Positions 27,932-37,285 of a stretch of DNA of 64,000 nt are shown here, piece by piece. The notes beneath the pieces are model-generated. The model was not told the origin of the DNA. It did not search any database and was given only the letters and a program-made list of their open reading frames with translations. Within the stretch, counting starts at the first letter, position 1, and each line of letters opens with the position of its first letter. Made by a program: the position numbers and the translations under genes. Source of the stretch: Pseudoclavibacter helvolus (GTDB lineage Bacteria; Actinomycetota; Actinomycetes; Actinomycetales; Microbacteriaceae); contig NZ_JACHWJ010000001.1 of NCBI RefSeq assembly GCF_014191305.1, positions 1,302,001-1,366,000 on the forward strand, in the 5' to 3' direction.

Positions 27932-29005
27932 GTGGACCTCTTCTCTCCTCTGACCCTCGGCGACATTGAGCTCGCCAACCGCGTCGTCATGGCGCCGCTG
28001 ACTCGCACGCGTGCGAGCGCGGAGGGTGTTCCGGGCGAGCTTATGGCGGAGCACTACGCGCAGCGCGCAAGCCTGGGCCTCATCATCACCGAGGGCACGT
28101 ACCCGAGCGCCGAGTCGCGCTCCTATCCTGGGCAGCCGGGCATCGTCACGCCCGAGCAGGTCGAAGGCTGGCGCCAGGTCGCCGAGGCCGTACACGCCAG
28201 GGGCGGCCGCATCGTCATGCAAGTCATGAACGGCGGGCGAGTGTCGCACCCGGATATCACGGGCACGCCACGCATCGTCGCACCGAGCGCCGTCGCGATC
28301 GACGGCGAGGTGCGTACGCCCAACGGCAAGCAGCCGTACCCGGTTCCTCACGCGCTCACCACTGCCGAGCTCGCCATTGTCCGCGAGGAATTCGTGGATG
28401 CGGCACGTCGCGCCATCGAAGCTGGGCTCGACGGCGTCGAGGTCCACGGAGCCAACGGCTACCTCCTCCACGAGTTCCTGTCGCCCGTATCGAACGTGCG
28501 CACCGACGAGTACGGCGGATCACCCGCCGCCCGCGCGCGCTTCCTCATCGAAGTGACGACGGCCGTCGCAGACGCCATCGGTGCCGGACGCGTCGGCGTC
28601 CGCCTCTCCCCGGCCCACAACATCCAGGACGTCGTCGAGGCCGACGACGCCGACGTGCGCGCGACGTACGAGGCGGTGACCGACGGCCTCGCCCCGCTTG
28701 GGCTCGCGTACCTGAGCGTGCTCCACAGCGACCCAGAGGGCGAGCTCGTCCAGGACCTGCGTGCGCGCGCCGGCAGCGCCTTCATCGCGAACAGCGGCTT
28801 CAGCCGTGTGACGACCCGCGAGGAAGCCGAGAGCCTCGTCACGCAGGGCAACGCGGATGCGGTTGCCGTCGGCCGCCTCGCGATCGCCAACCCGGACCTC
28901 GTCGAGCGCTGGATGGGAGACCACCCCGAGAACGAGCCGAACCCGGCGACCTTCTACGGCGACAGCGCGGTCGGATACACCGACTACCCGCGCCTCTCCG
29001 CGTAG
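27932..29005 (+). CDS. Alkene reductase, Old Yellow Enzyme family (NemA-like)
   Basis: An FMN-dependent NAD(P)H oxidoreductase that reduces activated C=C bonds and, in relatives, nitrate esters, N-ethylmaleimide or other electrophiles. The 357-residue protein has the OYE hallmarks: PLTRTRA near residue 22, the substrate-binding pair in VEVHGANGYLLHEFLSP, and the FMN phosphate-binding FIANSGFS segment. The start is GTG 27932 with GAAAGG upstream. A single gene with its own terminator at 29029. Neighbours give no hint of a substrate, and a general detoxification role is likely. Confidence 0.94.
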   Translation: MDLFSPLTLGDIELANRVVMAPLTRTRASAEGVPGELMAEHYAQRASLGLIITEGTYPSAESRSYPGQPGIVTPEQVEGWRQVAEAVHARGGRIVMQVMNGGRVSHPDITGTPRIVAPSAVAIDGEVRTPNGKQPYPVPHALTTAELAIVREEFVDAARRAIEAGLDGVEVHGANGYLLHEFLSPVSNVRTDEYGGSPAARARFLIEVTTAVADAIGAGRVGVRLSPAHNIQDVVEADDADVRATYEAVTDGLAPLGLAYLSVLHSDPEGELVQDLRARAGSAFIANSGFSRVTTREEAESLVTQGNADAVAVGRLAIANPDLVERWMGDHPENEPNPATFYGDSAVGYTDYPRLSA

Positions 29006-29028
29006 GCAGCTGCAGGAGAATCCCGATG

Positions 29029-29068
29029 GGAACGCCGCCCGCCAGAGACCTCTGGCGGGCGGCGTTCC
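29029..29068 (+). terminator. 18-bp hairpin terminator of the alkene reductase
   Basis: Perfectly complementary arms 29029-29046 and 29051-29068 around a GACC loop, starting 24 bp after the stop codon. Confidence 0.85.
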
Positions 29069-29151
29069 GTGCCCCTACACCTCGGGCCTGGTGGGATGCG
29101 TGCGCGATCCAGGCGCGGCCCTTGCGCGATCCATCCACCGTGCTAGCATGC

Positions 29152-29165
29152 GTTATACGATTAAC
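29152..29165. promoter_or_regulatory. LacI-type operator in the promoter of the fructan cassette
   Basis: GTTATACGATTAAC is an imperfect palindrome (GTTA/TAAC arms) with the central CG typical of LacI-family operators. It lies 22 bp ahead of the lacI-type ATG and just after a TAGCAT that could be a -10 element. Autoregulation of the whole cassette is likely. Confidence 0.5.
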
Positions 29166-29186
29166 TGATCCACAAGGAGGTGGGCA

Positions 29187-30218
29187 ATGGCGAGGCGCCC
29201 CAAGACGACCACGATGGCACAGGTCGCGGAGCATGCTGGCGTATCCCAGGCCACAGTGTCGCTGGTCCTGAACAACGTCGCGGGCTCGCGCGTCGCCGAG
29301 GCCACCAAGGAGCGAGTGCTCGACGCCGTGCGCGACCTCGACTACCGAACCAACGCCTTCGCGAAGACGCTGCGCAGCGGCGAGTCCGAGATGATCGGCT
29401 TCATCTCAGACGAGGTGGCAAGCTCCCCCTTCGCCGGCGGTCTCCTGAAGGGAGCACAGCTCCTCGCCTGGGAGAACGGCAACGTGATCCTGACGGTCGA
29501 CACCTACAACGACGCGGGACTCGAGCAGGCAGCCGTCGAGATGATGCAGTCCTACCGGGTTCGCGGCGTCGTCTACGCCTCCATGTACCACCGCGTCATC
29601 GACGTCCCCCAGGCACTGAGCGGAGTACCCACGGTGGTTGTCAACGCCCAGGACCGTGCGGGACTCGTCCCAAGCGTCTTCCCCGACGAGGAGATGGGCG
29701 GATACGCCGCGACACGTCAGCTCGTCGACGCGGGGCATACCAAGATCGCCATGATCAACATTCAGCCCGAAGTGAGCGACCTGCCGGCAGGCATCGGTCG
29801 CCGCGCAGGGTTTCGAAGAGCACTCACGGAGGCCGGACTGTCGGCACGACCGGACTGGCTCCTCTCCGGCACCGGAATCGTCGAGGACGGACTCCGCCTG
29901 ACCGCTCAGCTCATGGACGGCGAAGACCGACCGACGGCGATCTTCTGCGGCAACGACAGGACCGCCTGGGGCGCCTACCGAGCCCTAGAGGCACGCGGCC
30001 TGAGCGTGCCAGACGACTGCTCGATCATCGGATTCGACAACCACGAAATGCTCGCGCCCCACCTCGACCCAGGCCTGTCCACAGTCGCTCTCCCCTACGA
30101 GCAGATGGCCGGGACCGCCATAGATCTCCTCCTCAACCCAACACCCTCCCCATCCCTTCACATCCCACTCGAGTGCACCGTCGTTACTCGCGGGTCTGTA
30201 GCAAAGGCCAAGGCATGA
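29187..30218 (+). CDS. LacI family transcriptional regulator of the fructan cassette
   Basis: A 343-residue LacI/GalR repressor. The N-terminal helix-turn-helix (TMAQVAEHAGVSQATVSLVL, about residues 9-28) and hinge helix are followed by a periplasmic-binding-protein-like effector domain with the usual PTAIFCGNDRTAWGAYRAL and IIGFDNHEMLAPHLDPGLST segments. The start is ATG 29187 after a strong AAGGAGG. Its stop overlaps the first permease ATG by 4 bp, so regulator and transporter are one transcription unit. It should respond to fructose, sucrose or a fructan breakdown product and repress its own operon. Confidence 0.94.
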   Translation: MARRPKTTTMAQVAEHAGVSQATVSLVLNNVAGSRVAEATKERVLDAVRDLDYRTNAFAKTLRSGESEMIGFISDEVASSPFAGGLLKGAQLLAWENGNVILTVDTYNDAGLEQAAVEMMQSYRVRGVVYASMYHRVIDVPQALSGVPTVVVNAQDRAGLVPSVFPDEEMGGYAATRQLVDAGHTKIAMINIQPEVSDLPAGIGRRAGFRRALTEAGLSARPDWLLSGTGIVEDGLRLTAQLMDGEDRPTAIFCGNDRTAWGAYRALEARGLSVPDDCSIIGFDNHEMLAPHLDPGLSTVALPYEQMAGTAIDLLLNPTPSPSLHIPLECTVVTRGSVAKAKA

Positions 30219-31201
30219 CCACGAAGATCACCACCCCCGCGGAGACGGGCAAGCAACCCCGTCGCCCCTTCTTGACCAGGCACCCAAGACGAAATCTCAA
30301 GACAGAGTTCCGTCGAGCCTTGCGCAGCTGGCAGTTATACGTATTACTAACGCCTGCCCTCGTCTCGGTTCTGGTCTTCAAGTACTGGCCGATGTACGGC
30401 GCGCAGATCGCGTTCCGCGACTACAACCCGGCGGACGGGTTCGCCGGAAGTCCGTGGGTGGGTCTCGAGCATTTCGAGCGGTTCATCAACTCGTTTCAAT
30501 TCGAGCGCCTGATCGCCAATACCTTGACACTGAACGCCCTGGGTCTGCTGATCGCTTTTCCTGTGCCGATCATCCTGGCGCTCATCGTCAATCAGCTCCA
30601 GAGCGAGCGGTTCAAGAAGTTCACTCAGACAGTGCTCTACTCCCCCTCGTTCATCTCCGTCGTGGTCGTTGTCGGAATGATCTACCTGCTGTTCTCTCCA
30701 CGCTCTGGAATCGTCAACAACGCCATAACCGTGTTCGGCGGCGACCCGGTCTTCTTCATGGGATCAGCGGAATGGTTTAGGCCCCTGTATATCGGCTCCG
30801 ACATTTGGCAGAACGCCGGATTCTCGATGATCGTCTACCTCGCCGCGCTGACGGCCATTGATCCATCACTGCACGAGGCGGCCCGAGTCGACGGTGCGAA
30901 CAAGTGGCAGAGAATCCGTCACATCGACATTCCAGGCATCCTGCCCGTCATCACGATCCTCTTCATCCTGGCGATCGGGAACCTCTTCAACCTCGGCTTC
31001 GAGAAGGTCCTTCTCATGCAGACAGACCTCAACCTGCCGACCTCCGAGGTCATCCAGACCTACGTCTACCAAGCCGGACTCAAGCAGGCCCAGTTCAGCT
31101 ACTCAGCCGCCATCGGCCTCTTCAACTCCCTCATCAACATGGTGCTGCTCCTGACCTTCAACTGGGTCGCGAAGCGTGCAGGCCAGTCGACTCTCTGGTG
31201 A
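30215..31201 (+). CDS. Carbohydrate ABC transporter permease, LplB type
   Basis: A 328-residue inner-membrane subunit of a CUT1 importer of the LplABC/YtcP subclass, often used for polysaccharide fragments. It has six predicted spans, the subclass opening LYVLLTPALVSVLVFKYWPMYG, and the EAA loop PSLHEAARVDGANKWQRIRHI. The ATG at 30215 overlaps the lacI-type stop. No ATPase gene is in this unit either, so a shared ATPase encoded elsewhere is expected. Confidence 0.94.
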   Translation: MTTKITTPAETGKQPRRPFLTRHPRRNLKTEFRRALRSWQLYVLLTPALVSVLVFKYWPMYGAQIAFRDYNPADGFAGSPWVGLEHFERFINSFQFERLIANTLTLNALGLLIAFPVPIILALIVNQLQSERFKKFTQTVLYSPSFISVVVVVGMIYLLFSPRSGIVNNAITVFGGDPVFFMGSAEWFRPLYIGSDIWQNAGFSMIVYLAALTAIDPSLHEAARVDGANKWQRIRHIDIPGILPVITILFILAIGNLFNLGFEKVLLMQTDLNLPTSEVIQTYVYQAGLKQAQFSYSAAIGLFNSLINMVLLLTFNWVAKRAGQSTLW

Positions 31202-31206
31202 CGAAC

Positions 31207-32196
31207 ATGACCTCTACGACTTCTGCGCCTCGGCACGAGCCAACCGAGCACCACATCCCCGCCCAGAACCGCCCCGGGTCCCCGCCACCGGCCAGTCGCC
31301 GGAAGGAATCCTGGCGCAGACGCATGGCTGACCCGATCTTCAACGTGTTCGCGGTAGGCACCCTGATACTTGCCATCGCGGCCATCATCTACCCCCTGTA
31401 CTTCATCGTGATCGCGTCGGTCAGCGAGCCGTCAGAGATCCTGAACGGCAACGTGTGGTTGTGGCCGCAGGGGTTCACGCTCGAGGGGTACGCACACATC
31501 TTCGCTGATGCTGCGATCTGGCAGGGGTTCGGCAACTCGGTCCTCTACACCAGCGTCGCGACGCTCATCAGCGTCGTGTCGATTCTCTGCGGCGCCTACG
31601 CCCTCTCGAGGAAGGACCTCTACGGCAGGAAGTTCCTCATGCTGGTCTTCATCCTCACGATGTTCATCGACGGAGGCCTGATTGCCAGGTATCTCGTCGT
31701 CCGAGACCTCGGGATGCTCGACACCATCTGGGCTGTTGTCCTCCCGGGTGCAGTCGGCGTCTGGAACCTCATAATCGCTCGAGCGTTCTTCGAGAACAAC
31801 GTGCCAAGCGAACTTCGCGAGGCCGCTCAGCTCGACGGTGCCAACGATTTCCGCTTCTTCTTCCAGATCGTGCTCCCACTCTCGAAGCCACTGATCTTCC
31901 TCATGATCATGATCCATGTCGTGGCGAACTGGAACGCGTTCTTCGACGCGCTCATCTACCTCGACGACGAGAGCAAGTATCCGCTGCAGCTTGTCCTCAG
32001 AAACGTGCTGATCCAGTCGGAGGTGAATTCCGCGGGAGGCACAGGCGCCCTCGATTCCTATGCAGCAGCCCAGCGCCTTGGTGAGCTCATGAAATACGGA
32101 ATGATCGTCATCTCGAGCCTCCCCCTCCTCATCGTTCTTCCCTTTATGCAGAAGCACTTCACCAAGGGAGCAATGATCGGCGCGGTCAAGAGCTGA
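31207..32196 (+). CDS. Carbohydrate ABC transporter permease, YtcP/LplC type
   Basis: The second permease of the fructan-linked importer, 329 residues. A proline-rich cytosolic N-terminus of about 40 residues precedes the first span (NVFAVGTLILAIAAIIYPLY). Five more spans and the EAA loop SELREAAQLDGANDFRFF follow. It ends KHFTKGAMIGAVKS, as subclass members do. The ATG at 31207 is used. An in-frame GTG at 31198 overlaps the preceding stop and is an equally coupled option. Confidence 0.93.
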   Translation: MTSTTSAPRHEPTEHHIPAQNRPGSPPPASRRKESWRRRMADPIFNVFAVGTLILAIAAIIYPLYFIVIASVSEPSEILNGNVWLWPQGFTLEGYAHIFADAAIWQGFGNSVLYTSVATLISVVSILCGAYALSRKDLYGRKFLMLVFILTMFIDGGLIARYLVVRDLGMLDTIWAVVLPGAVGVWNLIIARAFFENNVPSELREAAQLDGANDFRFFFQIVLPLSKPLIFLMIMIHVVANWNAFFDALIYLDDESKYPLQLVLRNVLIQSEVNSAGGTGALDSYAAAQRLGELMKYGMIVISSLPLLIVLPFMQKHFTKGAMIGAVKS

Positions 32197-32264
32197 TCCC
32201 GTTCCTGCGTCATTCCAACAGGCATATCCGTCTCATCTCCACCATGACAGAAAGAAAAACGACT

Positions 32265-33878
32265 ATGAAACAGCGACGTTTCGCGACTTCGATCGCCCTC
32301 GTCACCGTCAGCGGCCTCCTTCTAACAGGGTGCTCTGGCGGGGGCGGCAGCGCAGAGCTCACCGACCTCTCAGCCGACTACGGCTTCAACACCGACGGTC
32401 TTCCCATCGTCACCGAGCCTCTGACGCTCACGTTCGGCGGGACCAAGTCCCCGCTTGCTCCCGACTACGCCACCATGGAGCTCGTCCAGCAGTGGGAAAC
32501 GGACACGAACATCACGATCGACTGGCGCAACCTGCCGGAGCAGGTCTACGCCGAGAAGAAGAACCTCATGCTCGCGGGTGACGAGCTTCCGGACGTCCTC
32601 TTCAACACCGGCCTCAGCGACTCCGAGATCGTGCAGAACGGCTCGAACGGAACGTTGCTGCCCCTGGAAGAGCTCATCGCGGAGCATGCGCCGACGCTCT
32701 CGGGCATCCTCGACGCTCGGCCCGACATCAGAGCTGCCCTCACCGCGTCCGACGGTCACATCTACACGCTCCCGTCCGTAGAAGAACTGGGGATCCTGCA
32801 GCATCCGAACTTCCTGTATATCAACAAGAAGTGGCTCGACGCTCTCGGCCTTCCCATGCCGCGCACGATCGACGAATACAAGGCCGCACTCGAGGCCTTC
32901 AAGACCGGCGACCCCAACGGCAACGGCAAGGCAGACGAGATTCCCCTCTCGTTCCGCACCGATTCCTTCGCCGCCAACCCGTCAGACCTCATCACGGCCC
33001 TCGGCGGCCAGCCGGAGAACAACGACCACCGCATTGTCCGCGATGGAGTGGTCGAGTTCACGGCGAACACCCCCGAATACCGCGCCGGCGTCGAAGCGCT
33101 CGGCGAGTGGTACTCGGATGGAATCATCGACCCCGAGTCGTTCTCGCAAGACGACGTCGCCTACCTCTCCAAAGGCAAATCCGAGACTCCCATCCTCGGC
33201 TCGTTCTTCTGGTGGGAACTCGAGGAGATGGTCGGCGAGGAGAAGAGCGCCGACTACGAGCTGGTCGGCATTCTCGAGGGAACACACGGGGAGCGCCTCG
33301 CCAGCGTCTCCAACAACCAGGAGATCAACCGCGGTGCGATGGCCCTCACGCGCGCGAATCAGTACCCCTCGGCCACCATCCGGTGGGCAGACCGCCTCTT
33401 CGATCCCGTCATGTCCGCACAGTCGAGCTGGGGACCCATCGGTGTGACGTTGGAAGAGGATCCCTCAGGTCTCCTCGTGCAGATCCCAGCCCCCGAGGGT
33501 GAGTCTGAGGGAGAGCGTCGCCAGAAGGTCGCCCCAGGCGGCCCGAAGATCACCACAGCCCAGGATTTCGAGACAGTCGTCGCGCCCGAACCCCGCGCGA
33601 AGGAGCGCCAGGAACTTGTCACCGAGAACTACGCACCATACGCCGCCAATGAGGCCTACCCGCCCGTGCTCCTCTCGAACGAGGAACTCGACCAAACTGC
33701 CTTCGCGCTCACGGACATCAACAGCCTCGTGAAGGAGAAGTTCGCCAGCTGGGTGGTGAACGGCAACATCGGCGCCGAGTGGGAGACATACACGGCCCAG
33801 CTCGACGGCCTCGGCGTCGCCGAGGTGACTGACATCTACCAGCAGGCCTACGACCGCTTCCAGCAGGGCGGCGAGTAG
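32265..33878 (+). CDS. Extracellular sugar-binding lipoprotein, LplA/YtcQ type
   Basis: The binding protein of the LplB/YtcP-type importer, about 537 residues, long as is usual for this subclass. The signal peptide MKQRRFATSIALVTVSGLLL runs into a lipobox LTGC, so the protein is a membrane-anchored lipoprotein. A SGGGGS linker follows. The mature part contains a DPNGNGKADEIPLSF calcium-loop-like segment typical of the family. The start at 32265 gives a normal signal peptide; an upstream in-frame ATG at 32244 would add seven residues. Intact, in contrast to the binding protein of the other cassette. Confidence 0.93.
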   Translation: MKQRRFATSIALVTVSGLLLTGCSGGGGSAELTDLSADYGFNTDGLPIVTEPLTLTFGGTKSPLAPDYATMELVQQWETDTNITIDWRNLPEQVYAEKKNLMLAGDELPDVLFNTGLSDSEIVQNGSNGTLLPLEELIAEHAPTLSGILDARPDIRAALTASDGHIYTLPSVEELGILQHPNFLYINKKWLDALGLPMPRTIDEYKAALEAFKTGDPNGNGKADEIPLSFRTDSFAANPSDLITALGGQPENNDHRIVRDGVVEFTANTPEYRAGVEALGEWYSDGIIDPESFSQDDVAYLSKGKSETPILGSFFWWELEEMVGEEKSADYELVGILEGTHGERLASVSNNQEINRGAMALTRANQYPSATIRWADRLFDPVMSAQSSWGPIGVTLEEDPSGLLVQIPAPEGESEGERRQKVAPGGPKITTAQDFETVVAPEPRAKERQELVTENYAPYAANEAYPPVLLSNEELDQTAFALTDINSLVKEKFASWVVNGNIGAEWETYTAQLDGLGVAEVTDIYQQAYDRFQQGGE

Positions 33879-33960
33879 TCGAACGTGCGGCGGGTCCACC
33901 TCGGTCTCGCCGCACGATCCCCACTGCAGTCCGCGTGCACCCAGGAATGGAACCCCCTCG

Positions 33961-35352
33961 ATGACCATGATTCCCCCGACGACAACGGCCACGACCCCGC
34001 TGAGACCCTCCGCCCACTTCGCCTCACAGAGCTGCTGGCTGAACGACCCCAACGGTCTCGTCTACTACGACGGCACCTACCACCTGTTCTTCCAGACCAA
34101 CCCGTTCGGCAGCACCTGGGGCAACATCTCCTGGGGCCACGCCACCTCCACCGACCTCGTCACGTGGACAGAGCAGCCGATCGCGATTCCCGCGACCGAC
34201 CAGGAGATGGCCTTCTCCGGCAGCGCCGTCGTCGACAGCAGGAACACTGCTGGCTTCGCCGCAGACCGCGAGACAGCCCTCGTCGCGATCTACACGAGCG
34301 CCCGCCCACCTACTGGCGACGTGCCTGGGCTGCAGGCGCAGTCGCTCGCCTACAGCCTCGATGCAGGCGCCACGTGGACTCGGTACTCCGGCAACCCGGT
34401 GCTCGACATCGGCTCCTCCGAGTTCCGAGACCCCAAGGTCTTCTGGCACGGCGGTGACGATGGGAACTGGGTCATGGTGGTCGTGGATGCTGTCGCCCGA
34501 AAGGTGCTCTTCTACACCTCGCCGAACCTCATCGATTGGACCTTCGCGTCGGACTTCGGTCCGGCGCACGCCACCGGAGGGGTCTGGGAATGCCCGGACC
34601 TGTTCCCGCTCCGCGTGGACGGAACCGGCGAGACCCGCTGGGTGCTCATCGTCAGCATGAACCCCGGTGCGAGAGCGGGGGGCTCCGGCACGCAGTACTT
34701 CATCGGCGACTTCGACGGCACCACCTTCGTCGCCGAACGGCTCAGCACATCCGATGATCTCGAGTCCTACGACTGGCTCGACTACGGGCGCGACTACTAC
34801 GCCGCGGTCTCCTTCAACAACACCCCGGACGGCCGCCGCCTCATGATCGGTTGGGCAAGCAACTGGGACTACGCGAACGAGACGCCGACCGCACCCTGGC
34901 GCTCTGCGATGTCCCTGGTCCGCGAGATCAGCCTGACACGTGACTCAGACGGTCGCTGCCGCCTTCGCCAGACCCCGATCCTGCCAGTGCGCGCAGACGG
35001 CGTGACGGTGAGCGAGCACCTGATCCCCCTGGACCTCGGCCAACGTTCGACCATCGTCCTCGACACCGACGGGATGGGGCACGAGCAAGTTCGGATCCAC
35101 TTCGAGCGCGATGAAGCCGGCGCCCACCTGATCTTCGAACGCGGGGACAGCGGGCTCACCGACTTCCACTCGACCTTCGCGGCACCCAACCGCGTGCCCA
35201 TCGGAACGCACCTGGAGTCTCCGATGAACGTCAAGATCGTGGTCGACGCGACCGTCATCGAGGTGTTCCTCGGCGACGGAGCTCAGACGGTGACGGAGCA
35301 GGTGTTCCCCGCTGCACCGCTGCGGTCAGCACGCACCGTTCGGCACACGTGA
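33961..35352 (+). CDS. Glycoside hydrolase family 32 fructan hydrolase (levanase/inulinase/invertase type)
   Basis: GH32 enzymes release fructose from levan, inulin or sucrose. The 463-residue protein has all three acidic residues: nucleophile Asp29 in WLNDPNG, transition-state stabiliser Asp157 in FRDPK, and acid/base Glu210 in WECPDLF. The five-bladed propeller is followed by a C-terminal beta-sandwich. No signal peptide is seen, so it acts in the cytosol on imported oligosaccharides. The closing gene of the lacI-lplB-ytcP-lplA unit, it defines the cassette as fructan or fructo-oligosaccharide utilisation. Levan versus inulin preference cannot be told. Confidence 0.95.
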   Translation: MTMIPPTTTATTPLRPSAHFASQSCWLNDPNGLVYYDGTYHLFFQTNPFGSTWGNISWGHATSTDLVTWTEQPIAIPATDQEMAFSGSAVVDSRNTAGFAADRETALVAIYTSARPPTGDVPGLQAQSLAYSLDAGATWTRYSGNPVLDIGSSEFRDPKVFWHGGDDGNWVMVVVDAVARKVLFYTSPNLIDWTFASDFGPAHATGGVWECPDLFPLRVDGTGETRWVLIVSMNPGARAGGSGTQYFIGDFDGTTFVAERLSTSDDLESYDWLDYGRDYYAAVSFNNTPDGRRLMIGWASNWDYANETPTAPWRSAMSLVREISLTRDSDGRCRLRQTPILPVRADGVTVSEHLIPLDLGQRSTIVLDTDGMGHEQVRIHFERDEAGAHLIFERGDSGLTDFHSTFAAPNRVPIGTHLESPMNVKIVVDATVIEVFLGDGAQTVTEQVFPAAPLRSARTVRHT

Positions 35353-35379
35353 CGCCCACGCGTTGAGCCCCGCCGCACG

Positions 35380-35414
35380 GGCCCGCTCCTCGACACCGCA
35401 TCGGTGAGCGGGCC
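35380..35414 (+). terminator. Nested hairpin terminator of the fructan cassette
   Basis: Arms GGCCCGCTC (35380-35388) and GAGCGGGCC (35406-35414) pair. Within the loop ACCG and CGGT pair as well. It begins 28 bp after the GH32 stop. Confidence 0.65.
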
Positions 35415-35443
35415 AGCCCGCGTTCGGCTCCACGCGCCCCCAT

Positions 35444-36064
35444 ATGCGACAGTTGGCCATGCGCATCGCCGACTTCCCCATGCCGGATTCCGCCGCCGCC
35501 CGAGGCGCACTTGAGTTGGCCACCGAGTACCAGTCCGCCGCGATCACCGCCCATGCCATCCGCTCGTGGCTCTGGGCGGAGGGCATTGCTGCGGCTGAGG
35601 GGCACGACGGCATCGACCACGAGCTGCTCTACGTCGCTGCGCTCCTGCACGACATCGGCACGGTGACCGAGTACGACAACCACACCGTCTCCTACGAGCA
35701 CGCCGGCGGGCACGTCGCCGTCGCCCTGACCGCCGGTGCGGGGTGGGCACCTTCACGCCGCCAGCGCGCGCTCGACGTCATCGTCCACCACAACTGGCCG
35801 AGCGTCGACCCGGCCCTCGACCTCGAGGGGTACCTGCTCGAGCGCGCCACCGGGCTCGACATCACAGGCAGCAGACCGGACGCGCTGCCAGAGGTCTTCC
35901 TGCGGGAGGTCCTCTCGATGCACCCGCGTGGCACCCTCGCCGCCGAGTTCGGCGCGTGCGTGAGCGATCAGGCGGCCCGGAAGCCAGACACCTCCGCCCG
36001 CAGGCTCGTCGACGGCGGGCTCATCCGGAAGCTCGAGGAGAACCCGCTCGAGCCGCTCGGGTAG
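35444..36064 (+). CDS. HD-domain protein, cyanamide hydratase-like
   Basis: A 206-residue metal-dependent HD-superfamily protein resembling the cyanamide hydratase/DDI2 group. The metal ligands expected are visible: His37 in ITAHAIRSW, LLHDIG with the HD pair at about residues 69-70, and two further His in SYEHAGGHVA and VIVHHNW. Members hydrate cyanamide in fungi, but bacterial substrates are generally unknown. An ATG at 35459 is an alternative start. A single gene between the fructan cassette terminator and a bidirectional hairpin. Confidence 0.82.
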   Translation: MRQLAMRIADFPMPDSAAARGALELATEYQSAAITAHAIRSWLWAEGIAAAEGHDGIDHELLYVAALLHDIGTVTEYDNHTVSYEHAGGHVAVALTAGAGWAPSRRQRALDVIVHHNWPSVDPALDLEGYLLERATGLDITGSRPDALPEVFLREVLSMHPRGTLAAEFGACVSDQAARKPDTSARRLVDGGLIRKLEENPLEPLG

Positions 36065-36161
36065 CCAGCAGACTCGGGTAGCCAGGAGATCTGAATCGCC
36101 CCGCGAGAACCGGCACAGATTCGGCACGGATTCGGCACGGCATCCGCACAGCATCCGCGAA

Positions 36162-36190
36162 GAACGGGCCCGACTGACCCGGGCCCGTTC
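36162..36190. terminator. Bidirectional hairpin between convergent genes
   Basis: Arms GAACGGGCCCG (36162-36172) and CGGGCCCGTTC (36180-36190) form an 11-bp perfect stem between the HD-domain gene (+) and the ABC permease gene (-). A direct repeat of ATTCGGCACGG lies just ahead. Confidence 0.75.
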
Positions 36191-36202
36191 CTCGAAGCGG
36201 TT

Positions 36203-37285
36203 CTACTCGTAGCGCAGCGACTCCACCGGGTCCGCCCTCGCGGCCCGAGCCGCTGGCAGCGTGCCCGCGAGGAACGCGATGATCATGACCACAACGATGA
36301 CCACGCCGATCGAGACCGGGTCGAACGCGATCAGCGTCAGCCCCGGAAGGTCTGCCAGCAACGTCGTCGCCAGCGCCGCGCTGATGACCGTGCCGGCCAC
36401 CACGGCCACGAGAGCGCCGATCGCGCTCCCCAGCAACCCGATGAAGGCGGCCTCGACGCTGAACAGCGTGAACACGCGTCCGCTGCCCATCCCCATGGCC
36501 TTCATGAGGCCCATCTCGCGCGTTCGCTCCTGCACCGACATGAGCAGGGTGTTCACGATGCCGAAGCTCGCCGCGAGCAGCGCGATCACGGCGAACGCAT
36601 TGAGCACGAGCACGATCCCGTCGATCACGGGCGAGGCGATGCTCTCCTCGGCGACGCCGACGACAACCGCCTGCGTCTCGTGGGTGCCGCGAAGCGCATC
36701 CGTGCTGCCGATCGTCACGGTCTGGCCGACCGCGGCATCCGCATCGGCGAACCCGAGCCGCTCGACGTACGACGTCGGGAGCGGCAGCTGCAGCTCCCCG
36801 CTCGCGTCGTCGGGGTCCGAGCCCGCCAGGAGCTGAACCGTCTGCCCCTCCACGAGGCTGCCTGCCCCCACCGCGAACTTGGTGCCTGCGCCCGCCTGCA
36901 CGAAGTCCACGGACAGCGACTTCGTAGCCGGCACGTCGACGATGCCTTCGATGCCGGCAAGCGCGTCGACATCCGCGGGCAGCAGCGCCGTGACTGTCGC
37001 CCCGGGAGGGCCGGCGCTCGCCACAGCGTCCGGGTTGTACTCGGCCGGGCCCGAGTCCCCGGTACCGAAGCCCGTGGCCTCGCTCGTCTTCGTGACCGTC
37101 ATCGTGTCGGCCGCGCCGACACCGTTCACGGTGTCGTCGATGTAGGCGTTGATGCCGGTACCGAGCCCGTTGGTGAGCGTCAGCGTGAACGCGCCGACGA
37201 AGATCGCGAGGATCGTGAGCAGCAGACGTGTCTTCGACCGGAACGTGTTCGAGACGGCGGTGCCGATGAGGTCCAGGGTCTTCAT
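36203..37285 (-). CDS. ABC transporter permease, FtsX/MacB type, probably with an internal deletion
   Basis: A membrane subunit of a MacB-like exporter or envelope mechanotransmitter. It has the N-terminal span (LLLTILAIFVGAFTLTLTNG), an extracytoplasmic domain, then spans around VIDGIVLVLNAFAVIALLAA, FIGLLGSAIGALVAVVAGTV and VSIGVVIVVVMIIAFLAGTL, and the usual closing PAARAARADPVESLRYE. The product is 360 residues. From memory of related proteins the extracytoplasmic domain is about 80 residues longer. Here VGVAEESIASP is followed directly by the second span, suggesting an in-frame deletion near 36620-36650. It overlaps its ATPase gene by 4 bp. Confidence 0.85.
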   Translation of the reverse strand: MKTLDLIGTAVSNTFRSKTRLLLTILAIFVGAFTLTLTNGLGTGINAYIDDTVNGVGAADTMTVTKTSEATGFGTGDSGPAEYNPDAVASAGPPGATVTALLPADVDALAGIEGIVDVPATKSLSVDFVQAGAGTKFAVGAGSLVEGQTVQLLAGSDPDDASGELQLPLPTSYVERLGFADADAAVGQTVTIGSTDALRGTHETQAVVVGVAEESIASPVIDGIVLVLNAFAVIALLAASFGIVNTLLMSVQERTREMGLMKAMGMGSGRVFTLFSVEAAFIGLLGSAIGALVAVVAGTVISAALATTLLADLPGLTLIAFDPVSIGVVIVVVMIIAFLAGTLPAARAARADPVESLRYE